Part shown: positions 43,447 through 50,681 of the stretch, piece by piece
Position numbering within the stretch: the stretch's first letter is position 1
How the letters are laid out: each line of letters opens with the position of its first letter
From: Caulobacter vibrioides OR37
Lineage (GTDB): Bacteria; Pseudomonadota; Alphaproteobacteria; Caulobacterales; Caulobacteraceae
Direction of reading: 5' to 3'
Assembly (NCBI RefSeq): GCF_000372645.1
Contig: NZ_APMP01000006.1
Coordinates: forward strand, 62,001 to 126,000
DNA: 64,000 nt
The notes under the pieces: generated by a model
The model's input: the letters and a program-made list of their open reading frames with translations, nothing else
What the model was told of the DNA's origin: nothing
The model's database searches: none
Program-made: the position numbers and the translations under genes

Positions 43447-44243
43447 TCCCGCTCCTCGCCGCCATCTTGATCGCGATGCTCGCCATCATGGGCTGCGGCT
43501 GGTTCGTTCAGCGCGCGGCCAACAATGGCGGTTGGACGGACGTGTTCTGGACCTACGGAACAGGCGCGACCTGCGCGCTGGCCGCCCTGGCTCCCATGGC
43601 GGGCGCGAGCGGGCCCAGCTGGCGCCAGATGATGATCGCCGCGCTGGTCGCCGCCTGGTCGCTGCGTCTTGGAACCTATGTCGCGATCCGCGTGGCCAAG
43701 GGGGCCGAGGACGTCCGCTATGCTCAGTTGCGCAAGGAGTGGGGCGACAGCTTTCCCCGGCGCATGGTCGGTTTGATGCTGATCCAGGCTCCGGCCACGG
43801 CGCTCTTGGCGGTGTCCATCCTGTTCGCCGCGCGACAACCCGCGCCCGATTTCCGCCCCGCCGACGCGCTGGGCCTCGTGATCCTCCTCGGCGCCATCCT
43901 CGGAGAAGGCATGGCGGACGAGCAGATGAAGCGCTTCAAGGCCGACCCCGCCCATCGGGGCCAGGTCTGCGACACCGGCCTGTGGGCCTGGTCGCGGCAC
44001 CCCAACTACCTGTTCGAGTTCGTCGGTTGGATCGCCTATCCGGTGATCGCCCTGAACCTGGCCGACCCGTGGAGCTGGCTGTCCCTCATCGCGCCGATCG
44101 TGATGTTCGCCATCCTGCGGTTCGGTACGGGCGTGCCGCCGCTGGAGGCCGCCATGGTCGCCTCGAAGGGCGAGGCCTATCGCCGCTATCAGGCCCGGGT
44201 CAGCCCCTTCCTTCCCCGCCCGCCCAAGGAGAGCAACACATGA
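43443..44243 (+). CDS. DUF1295 membrane protein (steroid 5-alpha-reductase-like)
   Basis: The protein has 266 residues with GTG at 43443 overlapping the previous stop (GTGA). Several membrane helices are present (ILIAMLAIMGCGWFVQ, MMIAALVAAWSLRLGTYVAI, LGLVILLGAILGEG). The C-terminal block CDTGLWAWSRHPNYLFEFVGW is the hallmark of the family that includes steroid 5-alpha-reductase and isoprenylcysteine methyltransferase folds. The enzyme probably reduces or modifies a lipid. Coupled to the CFA-like methyltransferase by an ATGA overlap, it is expected to act on the same membrane lipids. Confidence 0.87.
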   Translation: MIPLLAAILIAMLAIMGCGWFVQRAANNGGWTDVFWTYGTGATCALAALAPMAGASGPSWRQMMIAALVAAWSLRLGTYVAIRVAKGAEDVRYAQLRKEWGDSFPRRMVGLMLIQAPATALLAVSILFAARQPAPDFRPADALGLVILLGAILGEGMADEQMKRFKADPAHRGQVCDTGLWAWSRHPNYLFEFVGWIAYPVIALNLADPWSWLSLIAPIVMFAILRFGTGVPPLEAAMVASKGEAYRRYQARVSPFLPRPPKESNT

Positions 44244-45274
44244 GCACCGTCGCCGCCGTCATCAACGCCTTCGAGGGCGCGCCGCTGCCCGACGCCCTGC
44301 GCCGCGCCGCCGTCAGCTTCCTCGTCGAGGGGGCGCGTCGCGGCCTTCAGGGCTCGGCCGCCGAGATCGACGCCGAATTCGCCCGCGAGATGGCGCGACG
44401 TCCCATCGCAGAGCACACCAAGGCCGCCAACGACCAGCACTACGAGCTGCCGGACGCCTTCTTCGAGCGGGTGCTGGGCCCTCGGTTGAAATACTCCTCC
44501 TGTCTCTACCCCAGGGGCGACGAGACCTTGGCCCAGGCCGAGATCGCGGCGCTCAGCGCCACCTGCGCCCACGCCGACCTCGAAGACGGTCAGGCTATTC
44601 TCGAACTGGGCTGCGGCTGGGGCTCGCTGAGCCTGTGGATGGCCGCGCACTATCCCAACGCCCGGATCACCAGCGTCTCCAATTCCGCCTCGCAGCGCGC
44701 CTTCATCGAGGGCCGCGCCGCAGCGCTGGGTCTGTCGAACCTGACCATCGTCACAGCCGACATGAATGATTTCGCGCCGAGCCAGCGGTTCGATCGCGTG
44801 GTCTCGGTCGAGATGTTCGAGCACATGGCCAACTGGCGCGAGCTCCTGACCCGCGTCCACGGCTGGCTGAAGCCCGAAGGCGCCCTGTTCATCCACGTCT
44901 TCAGCCACCGGACGACGCCCTACCGCTTCGACGTCAATGATCCGGCCGACTGGATCGCGCAGCACTTCTTCACCGGCGGCGTGATGCCTAGCCACGGCTT
45001 GATCCGCCAGTTCGACGACCTGTTCACCGTCGAGGCGGACTGGGTGTGGAACGGCTCGCACTACGCCAAGACGGCCGAGGACTGGCTGGCCAATTTCGAC
45101 CGGCACGCCGAGGAGATCGGCCAGGTGATGCGCGAGGTCTATGGCAAGGACGCCAAGCTGTGGACCCGTCGCTGGCGGCTGTTCTTCCTGTCGACCGCCG
45201 GGCTGTTCGGCCACGCGGGCGGCGAGGAATGGGGCGTCAGCCACTATCGCCTGCGACCGGCGGCCAAGGCATGA
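44240..45274 (+). CDS. cfa: Cyclopropane-fatty-acid-synthase-family methyltransferase
   Basis: The protein has 344 residues. SAM-binding motif I is ILELGCGWGSLSLWMA, followed by ITSVSNSASQRAFI and VVSVEMFEHMANWRELL, the standard CFA-synthase family pattern; HYELPDAFFERVLGPRLKYS opens the domain. It is shorter than classical Cfa (about 380-400), with a reduced N-terminal lipid-binding domain, and its place in a sigma-E/ChrR cluster resembles the Rhodobacter UfaM-type methylase that starts furan-fatty-acid formation. It therefore modifies unsaturated acyl chains of phospholipids, either cyclopropanating or methylating them; the two cannot be separated from sequence alone. Confidence 0.87.
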   Translation: MSTVAAVINAFEGAPLPDALRRAAVSFLVEGARRGLQGSAAEIDAEFAREMARRPIAEHTKAANDQHYELPDAFFERVLGPRLKYSSCLYPRGDETLAQAEIAALSATCAHADLEDGQAILELGCGWGSLSLWMAAHYPNARITSVSNSASQRAFIEGRAAALGLSNLTIVTADMNDFAPSQRFDRVVSVEMFEHMANWRELLTRVHGWLKPEGALFIHVFSHRTTPYRFDVNDPADWIAQHFFTGGVMPSHGLIRQFDDLFTVEADWVWNGSHYAKTAEDWLANFDRHAEEIGQVMREVYGKDAKLWTRRWRLFFLSTAGLFGHAGGEEWGVSHYRLRPAAKA

Positions 45275-45693
45275 GAACGCTCGTCTCCTACGTCGCGACG
45301 GCTCTGGCCTTCCTGCTGCTGGACGCCTGCTTTCTGACGCTGGCGGGGCCTGGCGTCTATCGGCCGACCCTCGACCCGATCCTGGGCGAGACCGTGCGGC
45401 TCGCGCCGGCGATGCTGTTCTACGCGCTGTACGTCGCCGGCCTGACGCGCTTCTGCGTCGCGCCGGCGCGGGGCGCGTCCTGGACCAAGGCGCTGTCGGC
45501 CGGCGTGTTCCTGGGCCTGGTCGCCTATGGGACCTATGACCTCACTTGCCAAGCGGTGATGCGCGTCTGGACTTGGCGCATCACCTTCATCGACCTGGCC
45601 TGGGGCGCGTTCGCCAGCGGAACCGCCTCTGCGGTCGGGGCTCTGGTGGATTCCAGGATCGGTGGCCTAACGAACCGAGCCCAAGATCGCTGA
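45271..45693 (+). CDS. DUF2177 membrane protein
   Basis: The protein has 140 residues, with its ATG overlapping the cfa stop by four bases. Four membrane helices are visible: YVATALAFLLLDACFLTLAG, LAPAMLFYALYVAGLTRFCV, ALSAGVFLGLVAYGTYDLTC and IDLAWGAFASGTASAVGALV. The motif GTYDLTCxA is typical of DUF2177. Related proteins occur in the sigma-E/ChrR regulons of alphaproteobacteria. The function is unknown; the operon context suggests lipid or photooxidative-stress duty. Its end is nine bases from the convergent photolyase stop. Confidence 0.85.
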   Translation: MRTLVSYVATALAFLLLDACFLTLAGPGVYRPTLDPILGETVRLAPAMLFYALYVAGLTRFCVAPARGASWTKALSAGVFLGLVAYGTYDLTCQAVMRVWTWRITFIDLAWGAFASGTASAVGALVDSRIGGLTNRAQDR

Positions 45694-45702
45694 ACTTGAG
45701 GA

Positions 45703-47253
45703 TCAAGTGATCGCCGCCGCATCGCTGGCGGCGATCACCCCCATCGCCTCCCGCGTTCGGGCGGCCTTTCGGCGGCAGGCCTGGCGCTCGGTCTCGGCCA
45801 TGGTCTCCAAGGTCCGCAAGGGCATTATCATACGCCCCTGTCCCCGTAGCCGCGTCAGGTTGCGGTCGAGGAAGTCCCAATAGAGGGCGTTAAACGGGCA
45901 AGCGTTGTCGCCCAGCCGATCCTTGACGTCGTAGCGACAGCCCCGACAGTAGTCGCTCATCCGATCGATATAGGCGCCGCTAGCCGCGTAGGGTTTGGAC
46001 CCGACGACGCCGCCATCCGCGAACGTGGCCATGCCGCGCGTATTGGGCATCTCCACCCATTCGTAGGCGTCGGCGAACACGACCATGTACCAGTCATCGA
46101 CCGCGTCGGGATCGACTCCCAGCAGCATCGCCAGATTGCCCGTCACCATCAGCCGCTGAATGTGATGCGCGTAGGCGTGGTCGTGCGCCGCACGCACGGT
46201 GTCGGCGACGCACGCCATGTCGGTCTGGCCCGACCAGTAGAAGCCAGGCAGCGCGCCGCGCGCGTCCAAGGCGTTGAGGCGACCATATTCTGGCATCTTC
46301 AGCCAATAGACGCCGCGCACGAACTCCCGCCAGCCGATGATCTGGCGGATGAAGCCCTCGACCGCGTTCAGGGGCGCGCGCCCTTGTCGGTAGGCCGCTT
46401 CCGCGCGCCGACAGATATCCAAAGGATCCAGCAGACCGATGTTCAGCGCCGGCGAGATCAGACCGTGCCAGAGGAAAGGACGCCCCCAGGCCATGGCGTC
46501 CTGCCAATCGCCGAACGCGGGCAGCATATCGTTCAGGAAATGCTGGAAGGCGGCCTCGGCCTCTTCGGCGTTGGTCGGCCAGCCAAAAGGCTCGACGGCG
46601 CCGAAATGGTCCTCGAACCCCTCACTGACCCGCCCGATCACCGCGCGCGTGACGGCGTTGGGCGTCACGCGCAGCCGATCCGGAGGACGGACGCCGGCCG
46701 GCAGCTTGCGGCGATTGTCGGCGTCGAAGTTCCAGCGACCGCCGGCGGGCTGGTCGCCGTCCATCAACAGCCCGGTCTTACGGCGCATCTCGCGGTAGAA
46801 GTACTCCATCCGCAGCTCGCGCCGGTTCGCCGCCCAGCCCGCGAACGCCGCCCGGGAACAGATGAAGCGGTCGTCCTCGCGCGTCTCGATCGGCACGCCG
46901 AGATCGAGCGCCGACAGACGCGCCTCCAGCGCCCACTTGCCGCAGGCGGTTCGGATCACGCGATCAAAGCCGCCCTCGCTCAAGACGCGGCGGATCTCGC
47001 CTTCGATCGAGCCCGTGTTGTCGGGATCGTCCAGACCGACATAGCGGACGTCCAGGCCTTCGCGCCGCAGTCCCTCGGCGAACTGCCGCATCGCAGACCA
47101 GACCAGAACCAGCTTTTGCCTGTGATGCTTCCAGGCCCTGGCCTCGACCCGGCTCTCGACCATCAGGATGACGTCGTGGCCGGGCCGCGCGCCTTCGAGG
47201 GCGGACAGGGTCCTGCTCAGCTGGTCGCCCAGAACCAGCCGCAAGCTTCTCAC
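45703..47253 (-). CDS. phrB: FeS-type cryptochrome/photolyase (PhrB family)
   Basis: This 516-residue enzyme starts with GTG at 47253, overlapping the lipocalin stop (GTGA). The N-terminal alpha/beta domain starts LRLVLGDQLSRTLSALEG and the FAD domain includes RQIIGWREFVRGVYWLKMPE. Four cysteines for a 4Fe-4S cluster are in place: Cys348 (TDMACVADTV), Cys436 and Cys439 (DYCRGCRYD) and Cys452 (NACPFNALYWDF), which match the spacing of Agrobacterium PhrB, a (6-4) photolyase. It should repair UV (6-4) photoproducts using blue light. Its place in the sigma-E/ChrR cluster fits light-induced stress. Confidence 0.95.
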   Translation of the reverse strand: MRSLRLVLGDQLSRTLSALEGARPGHDVILMVESRVEARAWKHHRQKLVLVWSAMRQFAEGLRREGLDVRYVGLDDPDNTGSIEGEIRRVLSEGGFDRVIRTACGKWALEARLSALDLGVPIETREDDRFICSRAAFAGWAANRRELRMEYFYREMRRKTGLLMDGDQPAGGRWNFDADNRRKLPAGVRPPDRLRVTPNAVTRAVIGRVSEGFEDHFGAVEPFGWPTNAEEAEAAFQHFLNDMLPAFGDWQDAMAWGRPFLWHGLISPALNIGLLDPLDICRRAEAAYRQGRAPLNAVEGFIRQIIGWREFVRGVYWLKMPEYGRLNALDARGALPGFYWSGQTDMACVADTVRAAHDHAYAHHIQRLMVTGNLAMLLGVDPDAVDDWYMVVFADAYEWVEMPNTRGMATFADGGVVGSKPYAASGAYIDRMSDYCRGCRYDVKDRLGDNACPFNALYWDFLDRNLTRLRGQGRMIMPLRTLETMAETERQACRRKAARTREAMGVIAASDAAAIT

Positions 47254-47816
47254 GGCGCGCGATCCAGGCCCACGTCCTGGAGCGTATTGTCGAAGCCGAG
47301 GGCGCGGATGCGGGACTTGAGGGCGGCCAGCTTGGCGGCCGGAAGGCCGGGCGTGCGCGCCAACAGCGCCACGAACTTGCCGTCGGCGGTGCTGGCGATC
47401 ATCCAGCCGTAGTTGTCGCCGTGGTCGATCACCCAGTACTGGCGACGGATGAGGCCGCCAAAGAAGCTGGCCTCGAACTTGGCGTTGGTCGTCGGATCGA
47501 CGATCCGGGCCGAGGTCGCGACATGACGCTGCGGGCCGTCACGATCCCCGACGTGACAGACCTGATCGATGTGAAACCCGTCCTTGGGCGCCTTGGCCCA
47601 GACCTGATAGGCGCCATGGCAATTGCGCTGACGATCATTGGGTGTACGGACGATCTCGTACCAGCGCCCCATGAAGCGATCGATGTCGATCGCCTGGCGC
47701 GGCTCTGGCCCGGTCGTCGCGAAGGCCAGGGCGGGCGCGACTAAAGCCAGGCTGGCGGCCGCCAGCCCCGCCAACAGGCGGCGGAAAAGAGGACGGAAAA
47801 ACGAAGGGCTCGGCAT
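47250..47816 (-). CDS. blc: Bacterial lipocalin (Blc family)
   Basis: The protein has 188 residues, from the ATG at 47816 with GGAG upstream; the frame continues to 47897 with no support. A signal peptide (LLAGLAAASLALVAPALAFA) precedes a lipocalin barrel: DIDRFMGRWYEIVRTPNDRQ is the GxW motif, and YWVIDHGDNYGWMI and LLARTPGL are later barrel strands. It lacks a lipobox Cys, so it is probably periplasmic rather than lipid-anchored like Blc. It binds fatty acids or lysophospholipids. Translationally coupled to phrB and divergent from sigE, it belongs to the sigma-E regulon by position. Confidence 0.87.
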   Translation of the reverse strand: MPSPSFFRPLFRRLLAGLAAASLALVAPALAFATTGPEPRQAIDIDRFMGRWYEIVRTPNDRQRNCHGAYQVWAKAPKDGFHIDQVCHVGDRDGPQRHVATSARIVDPTTNAKFEASFFGGLIRRQYWVIDHGDNYGWMIASTADGKFVALLARTPGLPAAKLAALKSRIRALGFDNTLQDVGLDRAP

Positions 47817-47996
47817 CGGCGGCTCCAGAACGCGGTGTCGGCTTACGTCTGTTGAGCTACGGGTGGACCGTCCGATCGGATGTGTCTCGGGCGGCATATT
47901 TCAGCCGCGCCTTTTGACGGGACACCCCGGAACGATTTCGTCGTGAAAATCGTATCCTGGATCCATCCGGGGCAAGGCTTGGCCCGTATAGTGGTC

Positions 47997-48608
47997 ATGT
48001 ATGCGAATCGACACGCGGAAGCTCGACGCCATGGCGCACGTTCGGTGACGTCCTCGGCGCGCGCCTATGATGGTCTGCTGTCGCGCGTCGCCCAGACGCG
48101 CGATCGCGCGGCGTTCGCGGAGCTGTTCGAGCACTACGCCCCGCGCGTGAAGACGCTCCTGATGCGCAGCGGCTCAACGCCCTCGGCGGCCGAGGAGCTT
48201 GCGCAGGAAGCCATGCTGCTGGTGTGGCGCAAGGCGCACATGTTCGACCCGGCGCGCGCCTCCGCCGCGGCCTGGATCTTCACCATCGCTCGGAACCTCA
48301 GGATCGATAACCTGCGGCGAGGGTCTTCGACCCTTTACGAGCTGGATCCCACCTTCGGCATGGAAGAGCCACAACAGCCCGACGCCATCCTGTGCGGCGC
48401 CGAGGACGCCCAAAGGATTCGCGCCGCGATGCGGACCTTGAACCCTGAACAAGCCCTAGCAATTGAAATGGCGTTTTTCCAAGAACAGACCCACGCCCAG
48501 ATTTCCCAGACCCTCGGGGTTCCGCTGGGCACCATCAAGGCCAGGATTCGGTTTGGCATGATGAAGCTGCGCGCCTTTATCGAGCGAGACGCGGGGGCCT
48601 CGGCATGA
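47997..48608 (+). CDS. sigE: ECF sigma factor (RpoE/SigE of the ChrR type)
   Basis: The protein has 203 residues from the ATG at 47997. A frame exists upstream to 47880, and a GTG at 48045 is another option. Region 2 shows FAELFEHYAPRVKTLLMRSG, EELAQEAMLLVWRKAHMFDP and WIFTIARNLRIDNLRR; region 4 shows FFQEQTHAQISQTLGVPLGT and IKARIRFGMMKLRAF. The next gene is its anti-sigma factor, coupled by an ATGA overlap. This pair (ECF11 type) responds to singlet oxygen and other photooxidative stress. Possible autoregulatory promoter elements are the TGGATCC at 47958-47964 and CGTATA at 47985-47990. Confidence 0.92.
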   Translation: MYANRHAEARRHGARSVTSSARAYDGLLSRVAQTRDRAAFAELFEHYAPRVKTLLMRSGSTPSAAEELAQEAMLLVWRKAHMFDPARASAAAWIFTIARNLRIDNLRRGSSTLYELDPTFGMEEPQQPDAILCGAEDAQRIRAAMRTLNPEQALAIEMAFFQEQTHAQISQTLGVPLGTIKARIRFGMMKLRAFIERDAGASA

Positions 48609-49240
48609 GCGCGAGACGCCACCCCAGCGAGGAGCGACTGCTGGCCTTCGCGGCCGGCACCCTGAGCGTCCCCGAGGCCGTGGTCGTGGCCACGCACCTC
48701 GCCCTTCGCCCCGAGACCCGCGCCTGGGCAGAACTTGGCGAGGCCGTCGGCGGCGCTATGCTGGACGATCTGGCCCCGAGCGGCCTGGAGCCCGACGCCT
48801 TGGATGGCGTGATGGCGCGCCTGGACGACGCCTCGGACATTGCTCCGCCCGTTCCGCGCACGGCGGACCCCAGCCTTCCGGCCCCTCTGCGCGGCTTCGC
48901 GCTTGGCCCCTGGCGCTGGCTGGGTCCGGGCGTTCACGTGCGCGACGTTCTGGGGCCCCGAGACGGCGACTGCCGCGTGATCCTGCTGCGCATCGCCCCT
49001 GGCCAGTCGGCGCCCCGTCACACCCATGGCGGCGTGGAGCTGACCTGCGTCATCGAAGGCGCCTACGCCACCGAGGATGGCGTGTTCTCGCGGGGCGACT
49101 TCGAGGAAGCCGACCCCAATGTGACGCACCAGCCTCGCGTGGTCTCCAGCGCGCCGTGCCTGTGCGTGGCCGCGCTCGACGGTCAGATCGTCCTGCCCGG
49201 TCGGCTGGGTCGCCTGCTCGCGCCGTTCGTCAAGCTGTAG
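48605..49240 (+). CDS. chrR: ChrR-type anti-sigma factor
   Basis: The protein has 211 residues. The N-terminal anti-sigma domain keeps two zinc-ligand histidines, His6 and His31 (VATHLALRPE), but where ChrR of Rhodobacter has the HxxxCxxC cysteines (35 and 38) this protein has Arg35 and Thr38, so two of four ligands are missing. The C-terminal cupin is intact: PRHTHGGVELTCVIEGAYAT supplies His-x-His and Glu ligands, with a later His in VTHQPRV, and Cys-x-Cys follows in PCLCVA. It should hold SigE inactive and release it under singlet-oxygen stress. Coupled to sigE (ATGA). Confidence 0.92.
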   Translation: MSARRHPSEERLLAFAAGTLSVPEAVVVATHLALRPETRAWAELGEAVGGAMLDDLAPSGLEPDALDGVMARLDDASDIAPPVPRTADPSLPAPLRGFALGPWRWLGPGVHVRDVLGPRDGDCRVILLRIAPGQSAPRHTHGGVELTCVIEGAYATEDGVFSRGDFEEADPNVTHQPRVVSSAPCLCVAALDGQIVLPGRLGRLLAPFVKL

Positions 49241-49293
49241 GACGCGGAGCGGATCGCGTGGATCGCGGGCCGCGACACCCCAGTGGCGCCTTT

Positions 49294-49938
49294 CTAGGCC
49301 GCGCGGGCCTTCAAGGCCTTGGCGACGACGGGCGCGAGGGCCTCTCCGATCCGCCGAGCGCCCTCGGCGTTCGGGTGGATGCCGTCCTTCTGCAACAGGG
49401 CTGGGTTGCCGCCCACGCCCGCCAGGATGTTGGCGTAAAGCGGGACCGAAAACTCTCGCGCCAGGCTCGGATAGAGAGCGTTGAACTCGCGGGCATAGGT
49501 CGCGCCGATCGCTGGGGGCGCGCTGACGCCCACCAGCACGGCCCCGATGTTCCGCGCCTTCAGCTTGGCGAGAACCCCGCGCAGATTGGCCTTGGTCTGG
49601 GCGGGCTCGACGCCTTGCAACAGGTCGTTGCCGCCGAGGGCCACGACACAGAGCCGCGTGTCGCCCGCGACGCTGAAGCCGACCCGCGCCAGCCCCCCGC
49701 CGCTGGTGTCGCCCGAAACGCCGGCCGCTCGAACGATCGCCGGAACACCCCGTCGGGCCAACGCGGCCTGAAGCTGAGCGGGCATGGCGTCACGCGCCGG
49801 CAGACCCAGACCGGCGGTGATGGAATCGCCCAGCACGGTGATGACCGGCGGCTTCGGCGCGGCGGCGATCTGGGTCAGCAGGCCCAGGCCGATCAGAAAT
49901 CGGCGGCGATCTGGAAAACGCTGTGCGGTCGAGGTCAT
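49294..49938 (-). CDS. tesA: SGNH/GDSL arylesterase, TesA-like
   Basis: The protein has 214 residues. The N-terminus MTSTAQRFPDRRRFLIGLGL is Tat-like (RRRFL), giving periplasmic export. SGNH blocks are VLGDSITAGLGL (nucleophile Ser), GVSGDTSGGG, LGGNDLLQG and DGIHPNAEGARR (Asp and His). It is a thioesterase/lysophospholipase or arylesterase like Escherichia coli TesA. It is divergent from the YbbA/YbbP-type ABC transporter genes, the conserved tesA-ybbA-ybbP arrangement. Confidence 0.93.
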   Translation of the reverse strand: MTSTAQRFPDRRRFLIGLGLLTQIAAAPKPPVITVLGDSITAGLGLPARDAMPAQLQAALARRGVPAIVRAAGVSGDTSGGGLARVGFSVAGDTRLCVVALGGNDLLQGVEPAQTKANLRGVLAKLKARNIGAVLVGVSAPPAIGATYAREFNALYPSLAREFSVPLYANILAGVGGNPALLQKDGIHPNAEGARRIGEALAPVVAKALKARAA

Positions 49939-49994
49939 GCCTTCCTATGTAGGTCGTCGACCGGCCGGACAAGACCACCCCTACAGGAAGCGAT

Positions 49995-50681
49995 ATGACC
50001 GACGACGCCCAACCCGCCGCGCCGCTGGTGCTCGACGCGGTGACGCTGACCCTGCCCTCGGCCGCCGGCCCGGTGAACATTCTGCGCGGCGTCGACCTGG
50101 TCGTGAGCGCCGGAGAGCGCGTGGCCGTGATCGGTCCGTCGGGCTCGGGAAAGTCCTCGCTGATCGCCGTCGGCGCCGGGCTGGAGGAGCCCACCGCCGG
50201 AACGGCGCGCCTGTTCGGGCAGGACCTGGCCAAGTTGGACGAGGACGGCCGGGCGCGTTTGCGTCGCGGCCGCGCGGCCCTGGTGTTTCAGGCCTTCCAC
50301 CTGCTGCCCAACATGACCGCTGAGGAGAACGTCGCCACGCCGCTGGAAATCGCCGGCGCGCGCGAAGCCCTCTCCGTAGCGCGCGACTGGCTGGGCCGTG
50401 TCGGGCTCTCGGGGCGCCTGACCCACTATCCGCACCAGCTGTCCGGGGGCGAGCAGCAGCGCGTCGCCCTGGCCCGCGCCCTGGCGGCCCGCCCGGCCCT
50501 GCTGTTCGCCGACGAGCCGACCGGCAACCTGGACGGCGCCACCGCCGCCTCGGTCGCCGATCTGATGTTCAGCCTCGTCGCCGAGCTCGGCGCGGCGCTG
50601 GTGATGGTCACCCACGATCCAGCCCTGGCCAGCCGCGCCGACCGCATCGTGCGGATGGCCGACGGGCGCGTCACGGCGTGA
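49995..50681 (+). CDS. ybbA: ABC transporter ATPase, YbbA/LolD-like
   Basis: The protein has 228 residues with AGGAAG upstream of the ATG. Walker A GPSGSGKSSL, Q-loop LVFQAFHLLPNM, signature LSGGEQQRVALARALA, Walker B LLFADEPTGNLDG, H-loop VTHDPALAS. Family members of the MacB/LolD type drive envelope transport. Pairing with the following permease and the divergent tesA gives the ybbAP-tesA neighbourhood, thought to export hydrophobic compounds or lipids. The stop overlaps the permease start (GTGA). Confidence 0.93.
   Translation: MTDDAQPAAPLVLDAVTLTLPSAAGPVNILRGVDLVVSAGERVAVIGPSGSGKSSLIAVGAGLEEPTAGTARLFGQDLAKLDEDGRARLRRGRAALVFQAFHLLPNMTAEENVATPLEIAGAREALSVARDWLGRVGLSGRLTHYPHQLSGGEQQRVALARALAARPALLFADEPTGNLDGATAASVADLMFSLVAELGAALVMVTHDPALASRADRIVRMADGRVTA

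Noticed and set aside
47880..47996. N-terminal extension of the sigma factor frame
   Set aside because: It has no sigma-factor resemblance and overlaps the divergent lipocalin promoter region.
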